Positions 55,436 to 64,000 of a stretch of 64,000 bases of DNA are shown in pieces. The stretch is from Pseudomonas serboccidentalis (GTDB taxonomy: Bacteria; Pseudomonadota; Gammaproteobacteria; Pseudomonadales; Pseudomonadaceae), in NCBI RefSeq assembly GCF_028830055.1, contig NZ_CP101655.1, positions 5,349,876 to 5,413,875 of the forward strand, in the 5' to 3' direction. Both the position numbers and the translations under genes were made by a program. The notes below the pieces were generated by a model. That model was not told the origin of the DNA and made no database searches. It was given only the letters and a program-made list of their open reading frames with translations. Within the stretch, counting starts at the first letter, position 1. Each line of letters begins with the position of its first letter.

Positions 55436-55741
55436 CAGTCCCCCAAAGAGCGATGCACATCGGCATGCCCCGATAGTATTTTTCTAACGTTCACTGCGTT
55501 CAGCGTAGCTGGTTGTTGCTGTACCGATTCCGCGCGCACAGGATCCACACGAAACGGTCAAAATTCCGTGAAATATCAACTTTGATTCAGGTTTTCACGC
55601 GCGGGGCCGAAATCCTAACAGACAGGCCTCAATAGTGCTGCGGCGTTATACGACTTGGGTCGCGTATGCCCGATCACCGAAAACGTGATTGGATGCTGGC
55701 GTTGATTTATTACAAGAAAAAGAAATCGGAGTGACAGCGTT
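55436..55741. promoter_or_regulatory. Divergent intergenic region, uppP and chemoreceptor
   Basis: No gene seen in 306 bases. It should carry both promoters; I searched by eye for a FliA-type (TAAA-N15-GCCGATAA) box for the receptor and found no good match. GGAG precedes the receptor start by 9 bases. Confidence 0.4.
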
Positions 55742-57376
55742 ATGAACAGCTTGCGCAGTGTGTCGATCAGCCGACGCTTGTGGCTCATTTTGATTGTGGC
55801 AGTGGTGATGCTGCTGACCTTGGGCGTGTTGATGCTCAAGCAGATCCACGATGACCTGTACCACGCCAAGGCGCAGAAAACCCAGCATGTGGTGCAGACG
55901 GCCAGCGGCCTGCTGACCTACTACCACGACCTGGAAACCGCTGGCACCCTCACCCGCGACGCCGCGCAGAAACAGGCGTTGACTGCCATTCGAGGCTTGC
56001 GCTACGACCAGAACGATTACTTCTGGATCAACGACCTCACGCCCGTGATGGTCATGCACCCGACCAACCCCAAATTGGAAGGCCAGAACCTCTCGGCCAT
56101 CCGTGACCCGGACGGTTTTGCGGTGTTCAACGAGATGGTCGCGATCGCCAAAAGCAAAGGTGCGGGCATGGTCAATTACCGTTGGCCCAAGCCTGGCGCC
56201 AGCGAGCCGGTGGCGAAAACTTCCTACGTCAAACTGTTCGAACCGTGGGGCTGGGTGCTCGGTTCGGGCATCTACATCGATGATGTGCAGAGCGAATTCC
56301 AGGGCCAGGTGATCAAGGCCACGGTGATCGGTCTGGTGATTGCGCTGATCATGGCCCTGCTGGTGATCCTGATTGCCCGCAGCATCGTGCGCCCGTTACA
56401 GGAAAGCGTGAACGCCATGGCCAACATCGCCAGCGGCGAAAGCGACCTGACCCGCAGCCTCGACACCCACGGCCAGGACGAAGTCACGCAACTGGCCCAT
56501 CACTTCAACGCCTTTACCGCCAAATTGCGCCGGGTGATCGGTGACTTGCAGGTGTCGGCCAGTGCGCTGGGCCAGTCGTCCAGCGAACTGGGCAACGATG
56601 CCACCCAGGCCCAGCAACGCAGCCAGCAGCAATCACAGCAGATGGAACTGGTGGCGACCGCGATCAACGAAGTGACCTACGGCGTGCAGGACGTGGCAAA
56701 AAACGCCGAACACGCCGCCGCTGAAATGCGCGATGCCGAAGCTCAGGCGCAACAAGGCCAGATCAACATCGACGGCAGTCTGCAACAGATCGACAAGCTC
56801 TCCGGAACCATTGATCAGGCGGTCGAAGTCATTCGCACGCTGGCGGCGGAAAGTACGCAGATCGGCAGTGTGCTGGAGGTGATCCGCTCGATTGCCGAAC
56901 AGACCAACCTGCTGGCGCTCAACGCGGCCATTGAAGCGGCGCGCGCCGGTGAACAGGGCCGGGGCTTTGCGGTGGTGGCCGACGAAGTTCGTCTGCTGGC
57001 GCAGCGCACGCAGAAATCGACAGCGGAAATCCAGTCGATGATCGAACGCCTGCAAAGTCATTCCGAAGCAGCGGTCAAGGTCATCGGCGACAGCAGCAAA
57101 GCCTCGCAACTGACCATCGAACAGGCAGGCCTCGCCGGGGCCAGCCTCAACGCCATCGGCCAGGCTTTACGCAACCTCAATGGCCTGAACGCCTCGATTG
57201 CCAGCGCCACGCTGCAACAGGCGCATGTGGTCGAGGACATCAATCAGAACGTCACCCAGGCGGCCGGGTTGTCTCACAGCACGGCGCTGGCGGCGGAGCA
57301 ATCGAGCGTGGCGAGTGTGAAGCTTGGGCAGTTGAGTGAGCAGTTGAACCAGCTTCTACGCCAGTTCCGCGTCTAA
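55742..57376 (+). CDS. Methyl-accepting chemotaxis protein with Cache_2-type sensor
   Basis: A 544-residue chemoreceptor. TM1 about 14-34; periplasmic single-Cache domain about 45-190 ([48 protein letters not shown]), the type that binds small organic acids; TM2 about 193-213; HAMP; and a cytoplasmic signalling hairpin with [20 protein letters not shown] and [18 protein letters not shown]. No C-terminal CheR-docking pentapeptide. Ligand unknown. Confidence 0.92.
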   Translation: MNSLRSVSISRRLWLILIVAVVMLLTLGVLMLKQIHDDLYHAKAQKTQHVVQTASGLLTYYHDLETAGTLTRDAAQKQALTAIRGLRYDQNDYFWINDLTPVMVMHPTNPKLEGQNLSAIRDPDGFAVFNEMVAIAKSKGAGMVNYRWPKPGASEPVAKTSYVKLFEPWGWVLGSGIYIDDVQSEFQGQVIKATVIGLVIALIMALLVILIARSIVRPLQESVNAMANIASGESDLTRSLDTHGQDEVTQLAHHFNAFTAKLRRVIGDLQVSASALGQSSSELGNDATQAQQRSQQQSQQMELVATAINEVTYGVQDVAKNAEHAAAEMRDAEAQAQQGQINIDGSLQQIDKLSGTIDQAVEVIRTLAAESTQIGSVLEVIRSIAEQTNLLALNAAIEAARAGEQGRGFAVVADEVRLLAQRTQKSTAEIQSMIERLQSHSEAAVKVIGDSSKASQLTIEQAGLAGASLNAIGQALRNLNGLNASIASATLQQAHVVEDINQNVTQAAGLSHSTALAAEQSSVASVKLGQLSEQLNQLLRQFRV

Positions 57377-57386
57377 CACCGCCCCC

Positions 57387-57475
57387 TGTAGGAGTGAGCC
57401 TGCTCGCGATAGCGTCATATCAGTCAACCCCGGAGTGGCTGACCCACCGTCATCGCGAGCAGACTCACTCCTACA
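57387..57475. repeat. Paired REP-type palindrome, family B
   Basis: Inverted family B pair after the chemoreceptor gene. Confidence 0.85.
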
Positions 57476-57571
57476 GGGTTTCGCGGTTTCCCATCAAAAT
57501 CGGTAACAGGCTTATTCCGACAGGTTTTTGGGTACAATCCGCTCCCTCCTGAACTCCCCCAAGGAACCCCC

Positions 57572-58135
57572 ATGTCCGGGCTTGAACTGTTTGCCGCCGC
57601 CCTCGGTGTGATCGCCGTGTGGCTGACGGTCAAACAGAATCCGTGGTGCTGGCCGATCGGCCTGGTCATGGTGTTGCTGTACAGCTGGATTTTCTATGAC
57701 GTAAAGCTGTACTCGGACATGTTGCTGCAAGTGATCTACGCTGCGCTGCAAGTTTACGGCTGGTGGCAATGGACCCGCGCCGGGACGATGCATGACGGGC
57801 GCGACGTCACGCGCCTGGGTCGGCGCTCGATCCTGCTCGGCCTTGGCGTGGGGGCGCTTGGCAGCCTGCTGCTGGGCGCGGCCATGGCGCACTGGACCGA
57901 TGCCGCACAACCGTGGCTCGATGCCGCACTGACCGCCTTCAGCCTTGTCGCTCAATTGTGGATGGCGCAGAAACGCCTGCAATGCTGGGCGCTGTGGTTC
58001 GTGCTGGATATGATTTTCGTCGGCCTGTTCCTTTACAAGGGGCTGTACCTCACCGCCGCACTGTATGCCCTGTTCACCTTGATTGCGCTGCAAGGCTGGC
58101 GTGAATGGCGCGCCGATCCGGCGTTGCAACGATGA
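57572..58135 (+). CDS. pnuC: Nicotinamide riboside transporter PnuC
   Basis: A 187-residue transporter with about seven helices: VKQNPWCWPIGLVMVLLYSWIFYDVKLYSDMLLQVIYAALQVYGWWQW is recognisable in pieces as the PnuC core (NPWCWPIGL, YSDMLLQVIY, YGWWQW), and later WALWFVLDMIFVGLF. It imports nicotinamide riboside for NAD synthesis. Stop overlaps the start of an NadR-type kinase gene, which traps the substrate by phosphorylation. A TACAAT -10-like box lies about 40 bases upstream. Confidence 0.92.
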   Translation: MSGLELFAAALGVIAVWLTVKQNPWCWPIGLVMVLLYSWIFYDVKLYSDMLLQVIYAALQVYGWWQWTRAGTMHDGRDVTRLGRRSILLGLGVGALGSLLLGAAMAHWTDAAQPWLDAALTAFSLVAQLWMAQKRLQCWALWFVLDMIFVGLFLYKGLYLTAALYALFTLIALQGWREWRADPALQR

Positions 58136-58668
58136 AGGTGGTTGTCCTCACCGGTCCGGAATCCACCGGCAAGAGCTGGCTGGCTGCCGGCCTTCAAGCA
58201 CACTTTGGCGGTCTGCGGGTGGATGAGTACGTGCGCTGGTTCATCGAGCAGAATCCGCGCGATACCTGCCTGAACGACATCCCCGACATCGCCCGCGGGC
58301 AGTTGCAGTGGGAAGATCAGGCACGGGCGCAGCAACCCCGGCTGCTGATTCTCGATACCCATCTGCTGAGCAATATTCTGTGGAGCCAGACCCTGTTTGG
58401 CGCCTGCCCCGCGTGGCTGGAACCCGAGTTGCTGGCGCGGCATTACGACCTGCACCTGCTGTTGTCGCCGGAGCATATCGACTGGACGGACGACGGCCAG
58501 CGTTGCCAGCCACAACTCAGCGAGCGCATGGCGTTCTTTCAGGCCACCCGCGATTGGCTGGAACAAAACGGGCAACCGCTGCAAATCATTCAGGGCCATT
58601 GGAATGAACGCCGCTCTCAGGCTTTCGACGCCGTTGCTCGTTTGTTGGCCGATCATCCCGCCAAATAG
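58132..58668 (+). CDS. NadR-type nicotinamide riboside kinase
   Basis: A 178-residue P-loop kinase corresponding to the C-terminal domain of NadR: VVLTGPESTGKSWLA (Walker A), VDEYVRWFIEQ, LILDTHLLSNILWSQTLFG (Walker B-like), and LLLSPEHIDWTDDGQR. It would phosphorylate nicotinamide riboside to NMN. ATG 58132 overlaps the pnuC stop (ATGA). Confidence 0.88.
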   Translation: MKVVVLTGPESTGKSWLAAGLQAHFGGLRVDEYVRWFIEQNPRDTCLNDIPDIARGQLQWEDQARAQQPRLLILDTHLLSNILWSQTLFGACPAWLEPELLARHYDLHLLLSPEHIDWTDDGQRCQPQLSERMAFFQATRDWLEQNGQPLQIIQGHWNERRSQAFDAVARLLADHPAK

Positions 58669-58682
58669 CCCCTTTCGGGGCT
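58667..58682 (+). terminator. Small hairpin at the end of the pnuC operon
   Basis: AGCCCC-TTTC-GGGGCT overlapping the kinase stop codon. There is no T-run after it, so termination is uncertain. Confidence 0.4.
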
Positions 58683-58840
58683 CAAGTGTCCATTCCTGAT
58701 ACACCTCCCCCAGCGCAGAGCAGCCAATTCAATGGCCTTCATCGTTCTGTAAGACCATCTGTTACGCCCATGAAACACTGTTGGGCAAACCCTTGTTCCA
58801 GAGCTTTGCGCCGCCTGTGACCACTTGGCTGCCCACGGGA

Positions 58841-58860
58841 CTGTTTCAACGCTGAAACAG
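58841..58860. promoter_or_regulatory. Perfect palindrome upstream of fapA
   Basis: CTGTTTCA-ACGC-TGAAACAG, 8-bp arms with a 4-base centre, about 64 bases upstream of the sigma-54-like -24 element. The position suits an enhancer-binding-protein site; the regulator is not identified. Confidence 0.55.
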
Positions 58861-58923
58861 ATTTTGTATCAGCGTTGCACGCGCCATCGCCAACCCATTG
58901 AAAATAAAAGACAACTCAAAAGC

Positions 58924-58937
58924 GGCACAGCTTTCGC
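58924..58937 (+). promoter_or_regulatory. Sigma-54-like promoter of the fap operon
   Basis: CGGCAC-AGCTT-TCGCT: GG at 58924-58925 and GC at 58936-58937 with exactly 10 bases between, as sigma-54 requires. -24 matches GGCAC fully; -12 has one mismatch to TTGC. Predicted start near 58949, 43 bases before fapA. Confidence 0.6.
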
Positions 58938-58991
58938 TCTCTCCTTCCCAACGCTGACAAGAGCCAGCCCACTGAAGAAGGAATTGCCACC

Positions 58992-59441
58992 GTGGGGAAT
59001 TTCAATAAAGGCCTGACCTGCCTTCTGCTGATCGGATCAGCAGCCAGCACATTCATCAGTTTCAACGTTCAGGCCGAAGGCAATGGCGTGATCGTTCTCA
59101 ACCGCGACGTCCAGCCGATTCCTATCGGACGCAGCGGCGGCAAAGACCCCTACCCAACCACGGTCAATGCCAATCCTTCCGATCGAATCCATCAAGCGAT
59201 GACCAGCACCGAACTCAGTGATGGTGAATTCGCCAGTGTGGCCAGCGGCTCTTCGATCCGCAGCAACATCATCACACCGAACTCGGACATGCCCGGCATG
59301 AACGTCCTGACCAACCCCAACGGCCTGCCAGGCATGAGTGCCGGTCATGGCGGCGGCGGTGGCGGCGCGATTTCCAACACGATCAATCGCTCCTTGAGCA
59401 CCGGTCTGGCACCCCTGACCCGCATGGCTGGGGGGCAATGA
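58992..59441 (+). CDS. fapA: Fap amyloid operon protein FapA
   Basis: A 149-residue periplasmic protein with signal peptide (CLLLIGSAASTFISFNVQAEG). FapA is thought to chaperone or regulate amyloid subunits; its loss changes the FapB/FapC ratio in studied strains. Mature part includes IVLNRDVQPIPIGRSGG and a Gly-rich stretch AGHGGGGGGAIS. GTG start, AAGGA upstream. First gene of a six-gene operon in the standard order. Confidence 0.88.
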   Translation: MGNFNKGLTCLLLIGSAASTFISFNVQAEGNGVIVLNRDVQPIPIGRSGGKDPYPTTVNANPSDRIHQAMTSTELSDGEFASVASGSSIRSNIITPNSDMPGMNVLTNPNGLPGMSAGHGGGGGGAISNTINRSLSTGLAPLTRMAGGQ

Positions 59442-59442
59442 G

Positions 59443-60015
59443 ATGAATCGTTCCCTTCTGCTGCTTGCCCTCTTCGGCTGCACCAGTGCGATGGCCGATC
59501 CCGGTTCAGTGAACAACGCGAACATCCAGGACACCGGTGCGCAGTACCGCGGCAACTTCAACGTCAACCAGGCCGCCGGCGACCAGATGCAACAGACCAA
59601 CACCAAGGCGATCGCCATTGGCACCAACGCCAGCGCCACGACCATCGTCAGGCAGAAGCTCGATACACCGGCAAACCCTTCGATGAATGCCAGCGCCACC
59701 ATTGGCGGCAACGCTTTCAGTAATGGCAACGGGATCCTGGGCGTGAACCAGGGCGCCGGTGCCAACAATCAAATGGCCAACGTGACGCGCATCAGCATCA
59801 GTGCTGCCCCGCAAAGCGTTGACGACAGCGCCCTGTCGCAACAGAACGTGGCGCTTTTACCGAGCTCAGGAGCAACTGGTACCTCACCCGGCAGTCGCCA
59901 GGTCACGACAAGTGATCAGGCCTTCACCGGCAGCCGAGGGGTAATCCAGGTGAACCAGAGTGCCGGGGTGGGGAACCGCATGGCCAACACCCTGAGCATC
60001 CGGGTCGCAGACTGA
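59443..60015 (+). CDS. fapB: Minor amyloid subunit FapB
   Basis: A 190-residue secreted protein, considered the nucleator of Fap fibrils. Signal peptide (LLLLALFGCTSAMADP), then three imperfect repeats ending in NVNQAAGDQMQQTN, GVNQGAGANNQMANV and QVNQSAGVGNRMANT, separated by linkers. These are the Asn/Gln-rich amyloid repeats that FapC shares. Starts one base after the fapA stop. Confidence 0.9.
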   Translation: MNRSLLLLALFGCTSAMADPGSVNNANIQDTGAQYRGNFNVNQAAGDQMQQTNTKAIAIGTNASATTIVRQKLDTPANPSMNASATIGGNAFSNGNGILGVNQGAGANNQMANVTRISISAAPQSVDDSALSQQNVALLPSSGATGTSPGSRQVTTSDQAFTGSRGVIQVNQSAGVGNRMANTLSIRVAD

Positions 60016-60089
60016 CCCAAATAAAAAAAGCAGTGCAATTAGAAAGTACCAACACTTAACCCAACTAATAAGCACGATGGAGAAACACC

Positions 60090-61070
60090 ATGAAACCTAC
60101 AATGGCTCTCAAACCACTGGTTTTCGCACTTGCAGCAGTAATGGCAATGGCGGCTCAAGCGGGCGGCAATGATCATGGTAACGGGCATGGCAATGGTCAT
60201 GGCAACCATGAACCAAAAGGCCCAACCCTGGAACAACTTCTGCAGATCGGCGCAGGTGCCGGGGCGGCAGTGCTCGACGAACAAAACAGCGATGGCAACG
60301 TGGTGAAAAACCAGGGCACGGTCAACAACGCCAACGCCAGCGACTCGCTCAATGGTTCTAACGGCAACATGGGCGCCAACGTTGCAGCCGGCGACGGCAA
60401 CCAACAAGACAACGCCGCTGCCCTGGCTACCGCCGATGAAAGCTTCATTTTCGGCACTGCTGTTGCTGCCTCGAGTGCGACTCAAGTCAACAACAACAAC
60501 TATGTGAAAAACTCGTCCACCTTCAATAACGCTACGCTCAACAATGCAGGCAACAATGGTTCCGGCAATATCGGCATCAACGTGACTGCGGGCAGCTTCA
60601 ACCAGCAGAAAAACAACCTGGCGATCGCCGTATCCGGTGGCCGTGTAGCCACTGCCGCGGCTTCCGCCAACCAGTCCTCAACTGGCCTGGTCGTAGAAAA
60701 CAAAGGCGTGCAGGCCTACAAAACAGACACCCTTACTGGCACCTACGCGGCCGCTGGCACGTTTAAAGCCAAAGGCACTGCAACCATCGAAGGCGATGAC
60801 CACGGCGGTTACGACAATCGTGGCGGCCACGGTGGCAATGATGACCAGAAAGCCAAGTTCGAAGCCGTGGGTACCTTTGGCCTCGCTGGCGTCACCACTC
60901 AGCAAGTGCTGACCAAAGATGGCTGGAAAGCACCTGTCGTCAACAATGCCAACATGACCAACTCGATGAACAACTTCTCCGGCAACGGCGGAGCCAACGT
61001 CTCGGCGGGTGTGGGCAACCAACAAAGCAACTCGCTGTCCATCGCTGCAGGTTGCAAAGCCTGCATGTAA
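60090..61070 (+). CDS. fapC: Major functional amyloid subunit FapC
   Basis: A 326-residue secreted fibre subunit. Signal peptide to about AAQAGG; N-terminal His/Gly/Asn segment (GNDHGNGHGNGHGNHEP). Three amyloid repeats: residues about 72-110 (NGNMGANVAAGDGNQQDN), 145-180 (SGNIGINVTAGSFNQQKN) and 290-322 (NGGANVSAGVGNQQSN), separated by two linkers; the second is long and carries a DDHGGYDNRGGHGGNDD patch. Ends with the CxxC signature GCKACM. It forms biofilm amyloid at the cell surface. Confidence 0.93.
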   Translation: MKPTMALKPLVFALAAVMAMAAQAGGNDHGNGHGNGHGNHEPKGPTLEQLLQIGAGAGAAVLDEQNSDGNVVKNQGTVNNANASDSLNGSNGNMGANVAAGDGNQQDNAAALATADESFIFGTAVAASSATQVNNNNYVKNSSTFNNATLNNAGNNGSGNIGINVTAGSFNQQKNNLAIAVSGGRVATAAASANQSSTGLVVENKGVQAYKTDTLTGTYAAAGTFKAKGTATIEGDDHGGYDNRGGHGGNDDQKAKFEAVGTFGLAGVTTQQVLTKDGWKAPVVNNANMTNSMNNFSGNGGANVSAGVGNQQSNSLSIAAGCKACM

Positions 61071-61083
61071 TCGCGATCGAAAC

Positions 61084-61107
61084 GAAAGCCCCGGAAACGG
61101 GGCTTTT
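61084..61107 (+). terminator. Intrinsic terminator between fapC and fapD
   Basis: AAAGCCCC-GGAAA-CGGGGCTTTTT, an 8-bp stem with T-run, 14 bases after fapC and 28 before fapD. It lies inside the operon and would reduce expression of fapDEF relative to the fibre genes. Confidence 0.8.
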
Positions 61108-61134
61108 TCCTCAGTCCGCAAAGGCGTATCGATC

Positions 61135-61815
61135 ATGCGTAAGACTGCCTTTATCGCCCTGCTTTGCCTGTCCGGCCTGACCCAGGCTGCGCAGATGCCC
61201 GTCGCTGCCCTGCCCGGCGGCGTACTCGTCTACAAAAACGTGCAAAGCATCCGTGAGCGCAAGTTTTCCGACATCGTCGAACAAAAAACCGATTTCAGCT
61301 GCGGCGCCGCCGCACTGGCCACGGTACTGCGCCAGGCCTATTGGCTCGACGTCGATGAGGAGCACATCATCAAAGGCATGCTGGTCAACGCTGACCAGGC
61401 CCTTGTTCGCACTCAAGGGTTTTCCATGCTGGACATGAAGCGCTACGTAGAAAGCATCGGCATGCGCGCCAGGGGTTACAAGATTCCGCCGGAAAAGCTC
61501 GACGATGTCACGATCCCGGTGGTGGTACTGATGGAAATTCGCGGCTACAAGCATTTCGTGGTGCTGCAGCGCTCGGACAAGAGTTGGGTTTACATCGCAG
61601 ACCCGGTTCTCGGCCACAAACGCTACGCCCATGATGACTTTGTCAAAGGCTGGAACGGCATTGTCTTCGCCATCGTCGGCCCCGGATACGACAAAACCAA
61701 TGCACTGCGCAGTCCTCCGGCACCGCTGACCGCCAAGAACAAGCTCGATTCTTTCAACCCTGTCAAAGATGCTGAATTGATGGACTTCGGGTTCATACAG
61801 AGCGACTTCTTTTAA
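61135..61815 (+). CDS. fapD: C39-like peptidase FapD
   Basis: A 226-residue periplasmic cysteine peptidase-like protein of the Fap system. Signal peptide (AFIALLCLSGLTQAAQ); papain-like triad Cys56 in TDFSCGAAAL, His140 in GYKHFVVL and Asp156 in YIADPVLG. Proposed to process or regulate Fap export. ATG 61135 has AAAGG upstream; the longer frame from 61009 overlaps fapC and the terminator. Confidence 0.9.
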   Translation: MRKTAFIALLCLSGLTQAAQMPVAALPGGVLVYKNVQSIRERKFSDIVEQKTDFSCGAAALATVLRQAYWLDVDEEHIIKGMLVNADQALVRTQGFSMLDMKRYVESIGMRARGYKIPPEKLDDVTIPVVVLMEIRGYKHFVVLQRSDKSWVYIADPVLGHKRYAHDDFVKGWNGIVFAIVGPGYDKTNALRSPPAPLTAKNKLDSFNPVKDAELMDFGFIQSDFF

Positions 61816-61859
61816 TCGCCGATTATAAAGAATGGGGCTGGATGTCCCGGGAGCAGCAG

Positions 61860-62606
61860 ATGAAAACCTCATACTGGCTTGCCGCCGCCTGCCTGGCAGC
61901 GAGCGCGTCAGGCTATGCCAATGCAGGGTTCAAACCTATCGAAATCACTGATCAGGAGCTCGCCGAGCTACGCGGTCGTTACGTCATGCCGGGGCGGATC
62001 ATCAGCTTCGGCATTGTCATGAGCAGTACCTGGCGCAACGCCAGCGGTGATCTGATCGGCGCTGCGACGTCGATGCAAATCCAGGCCGCCACGATCAAAC
62101 CGGAATTCTATGTCTCAACCATCAAAGAACAGGGCAATGGCAGTACCCTGACTCAGGGCACTGGCAGCGTCGTAGGTGGCGCGGCACTCAACAGCAGCCA
62201 GGGCGTGACCCAAAGCGTACGCGCCGCCGGCGACAGCAACACCGCCAACAACAACGTGGCGATCAACGTCAAAGAGGCCAACACCCCCCCTGCCCTGGTA
62301 CCTGCACAAGGTCAGGCGTTGATGGCCGGGCAAACAATCGGTGCCAGCAATGCTGCCGGCAGCGTCGCCGTTTCAGCCACCAGCGGTGGCGTGCAGATGG
62401 CTATTCAAGCTGCGGGCAATCAGGGCGCAGCCCTGCAACAAGTCGCCCAGGGCGGCCTGCTGCAGAACACGCGTCTGCTTGGCAGTGCCAACGTGGTCAA
62501 CAACATGACCCAACTCAATGTTGTGCTTAGCAATAACGGCATCAGCCCTGGCGCACTGGACTGCAACCTGACTCAACTCAGGGCACTACGCAATATTGGA
62601 TATTGA
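61860..62606 (+). CDS. fapE: Fap fibre-associated protein FapE
   Basis: A 248-residue secreted minor fibre component. Signal peptide (YWLAAACLAASASGYANAG), ELAELRGRYVMPGRIISFGIVM, then Asn/Gln/Gly-rich amyloid-like stretches (NSSQGVTQSVRAAGDSNTANNN, in part) and a C-terminal Cys (DCNLTQL). ATG 61860 has GGGAG 7-8 bases upstream; ATG 61842 would add six residues. Confidence 0.88.
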   Translation: MKTSYWLAAACLAASASGYANAGFKPIEITDQELAELRGRYVMPGRIISFGIVMSSTWRNASGDLIGAATSMQIQAATIKPEFYVSTIKEQGNGSTLTQGTGSVVGGAALNSSQGVTQSVRAAGDSNTANNNVAINVKEANTPPALVPAQGQALMAGQTIGASNAAGSVAVSATSGGVQMAIQAAGNQGAALQQVAQGGLLQNTRLLGSANVVNNMTQLNVVLSNNGISPGALDCNLTQLRALRNIGY

Positions 62607-62651
62607 ACTACGCTGAGTCTCGATCATTGGGCTTAAAGGGACGGCTTATTC

Positions 62652-63974
62652 ATGTATCGATCAGTATCACTGCGTGCAGCTGTATGTTTGAGCACTCTTC
62701 TACCTGCGGCAATGCTGCAAGCAGCACCCGACGCAGATGTGGAGATTCTGAAACAGGAACTCCTGGAGCTGAAACAACGATACGAAGTACAACAAAAAGC
62801 CCTGGCGGTGCTCGAACAACGGGTCCGTCAGGTCGAAGACCAACCGGCGGCCCCACAACCCAAACGACTGGCCAAATCGCCGGCCGACATGAAAGGCAAT
62901 CCAAAAGTCGCGACCAGCACCGGGGCTCCCGGGGTTGGCGCGGCGGCAGCGTCGGGGGGCGCAGCCGGGGGCAGTGGCGCGTCTTATGGGCAATCGCTGG
63001 CCGACGATTCGCAACCGGCACAGAGCGTATCCAACCTCTACGACGAGGCCAGCGGCTTCTTCGGCGGCGGCAAGTTCAGCTTTGAAACCGGCGTGACCTA
63101 CTCGCGTTACGACACCCGTCAACTGATCCTCAACGGCTTTCTGGCCCTGGACTCGATCTTTCTGGGCAACATCAACCTCGACCGGATCAAGGCCGATACC
63201 TGGACTCTGGACCTGACTGGCCGCTACAACTTCGACAATCGCTGGCAGTTCGACGTGAACGTACCGGTGGTCTACCGCGAATCGACCTACCAGTCCGGTG
63301 GCGGCAACGGTGGCGCGTCCAACGTCACGACGGAACAGGATGTTTCGCGTGATCCAACCATCGGCGACGTCAACTTCGGCATCGCGTACAAGTTCCTCGA
63401 CGAGTCGGTCAACACCCCGGACGCCGTGGTCACTCTGCGGGTCAAGGCGCCCACCGGCAAGGACCCGTTCGGGATCAAGCTGCGTCAGACCGACGCCAAC
63501 TCCAACCTGTTCGTGCCTGACACCCTGCCTACCGGTAACGGCGTCTGGTCGATCACCCCCGGCGTCTCGCTGGTCAAGACGTTCGACCCGGCTGTGCTGT
63601 TCGGCAGCTTGTCCTACACCCACAACCTGGAAGAATCGTTCGACGACATCAGTTCGACGGTCAACCAGAAAAACCCAGGCAAGGTACGCATCGGCGACAG
63701 CTTCCAGATCGGTGCCGGTATTGCGTTCGCTCTGAACGAGAAGATGAGTATGTCGTTCTCGGTGTCTGACCTGGTGCAACGCAAGAGCAAGCTGAAACAG
63801 GACGGCGGGGATTGGGAATCGGTGGTGTCCAGCGATGCCAATGCCGGTTACTTCAACGTCGGCATGACCATTGCCGCCACGGATAACCTGACCATCGTGC
63901 CCAACCTGTCGCTCGGTATGACCGACGATGCCCCAGACTTCTCCTTCAGCCTGAAATTCCCGTACTACTTCTAA
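62652..63974 (+). CDS. fapF: Fap outer-membrane secretion channel FapF
   Basis: A 440-residue outer-membrane beta-barrel that exports Fap subunits. Signal peptide ([11 protein letters not shown]), N-terminal trimeric coiled coil ([20 protein letters not shown], then [10 protein letters not shown]), Gly/Ala-rich plug linker near 95-120, then barrel strands ending in SLKFPYYF with terminal Phe. Length and layout match FapF. Last gene of the operon. Confidence 0.93.
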   Translation: MYRSVSLRAAVCLSTLLPAAMLQAAPDADVEILKQELLELKQRYEVQQKALAVLEQRVRQVEDQPAAPQPKRLAKSPADMKGNPKVATSTGAPGVGAAAASGGAAGGSGASYGQSLADDSQPAQSVSNLYDEASGFFGGGKFSFETGVTYSRYDTRQLILNGFLALDSIFLGNINLDRIKADTWTLDLTGRYNFDNRWQFDVNVPVVYRESTYQSGGGNGGASNVTTEQDVSRDPTIGDVNFGIAYKFLDESVNTPDAVVTLRVKAPTGKDPFGIKLRQTDANSNLFVPDTLPTGNGVWSITPGVSLVKTFDPAVLFGSLSYTHNLEESFDDISSTVNQKNPGKVRIGDSFQIGAGIAFALNEKMSMSFSVSDLVQRKSKLKQDGGDWESVVSSDANAGYFNVGMTIAATDNLTIVPNLSLGMTDDAPDFSFSLKFPYYF

Positions 63975-63975
63975 A

Positions 63976-64000
63976 GCAAAAGATCGCCGCCTTCGGCAGC
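63976..64000. repeat. Half of a REP-type palindrome, family A, at the window edge
   Basis: AAAGATCGCCGCCTTCGGCAGC-type sequence starts right after fapF and is cut by the window end; a second inverted unit is expected beyond. Confidence 0.6.

Noticed and set aside
55436..55741. FliA-type promoter for the chemoreceptor
   Set aside because: CCCGATAG-like sequence is present but no TAAA box at correct spacing.
58771..58800. Alternative sigma-54 element TTGGGC-N-CTTGTT before fapA
   Set aside because: Has GG-N10-GT rather than GG-N10-GC; the element at 58924 fits better and is closer to the gene.

Overview
The window reads as a chromosomal segment of a fluorescent Pseudomonas (P. fluorescens / P. 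koreensis type). The support is a high-GC genome, a MexF/OprN-type efflux pair, a complete mannitol/arabitol operon in the P. fluorescens order (mtlR-EFGKDYZ), a complete Fap functional-amyloid operon (fapA-F), and many paired palindromic REP-type repeats of the kind typical of this group. No rRNA, tRNA, CRISPR array, prophage or insertion sequence was recognised.

Layout. 1-3038: the 3' part of an RND pump gene (mexF-like) and oprN. 3303-4358: a membrane-anchored TPR protein. 4499-14938: a signalling block: a two-domain KaiC-like ATPase overlapping a hybrid histidine kinase; then a leftward run of receiver, REC-kinase, CheB esterase, CheR methyltransferase and a large CHASE3/GAF hybrid kinase with three receivers; then a divergent single-domain receiver. 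15021-18401: a glycosyltransferase and two tandem PLC-X-domain proteins. 18471-28194: mannitol uptake and catabolism, consisting of an AraC-type regulator, an ABC importer, mannitol dehydrogenase, a xylulokinase-type kinase and a fructokinase. 28234-30298: an SLT-like lipoprotein and an OprD-family porin. 30673-33963: an orphan type VI secretion island made of VgrG with a C-terminal extension, a probable SLT-fold peptidoglycan effector and a probable periplasmic immunity protein. 34184-43601: small secreted and membrane proteins, ecotin, a NIPSNAP protein, an ACT-less threonine dehydratase with what looks like a transcription attenuator, a DUF2834-like protein, a CorA variant, a RimK-like ATP-grasp ligase divergent from a GNAT/C39-peptidase fusion, and a PQQ-type sugar dehydrogenase. 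43791-54608: Ku, LpxO, a poly-glycine protein, a CigR-like protein, an ABC-F ATPase, an MFS transporter, an alpha/beta hydrolase, AzoR with a divergent LysR regulator, a YjbR-like protein and a DUF1294 protein. 54605-58668: UppP, a Cache-type chemoreceptor, PnuC and an NadR-type kinase. 58992-63974: fapABCDEF.

Functionally most of this is host- and rhizosphere-facing accessory biology: efflux, sugar-alcohol use, surface amyloid, lipid A modification, a protease inhibitor, T6SS competition and dense two-component signalling. The points most worth following are: (1) a leader ORF with mutually exclusive hairpins upstream of the threonine dehydratase; (2) the VgrG/SLT effector/immunity cassette with its composition shift; (3) the ATP-grasp and GNAT-C39 pair; (4) a sigma-54-like promoter with an upstream palindrome ahead of fapA; (5) the KaiC-kinase pair beside a CheB/CheR signalling block. 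All functional assignments come from reading motifs and recalling families by eye; no database search was run.
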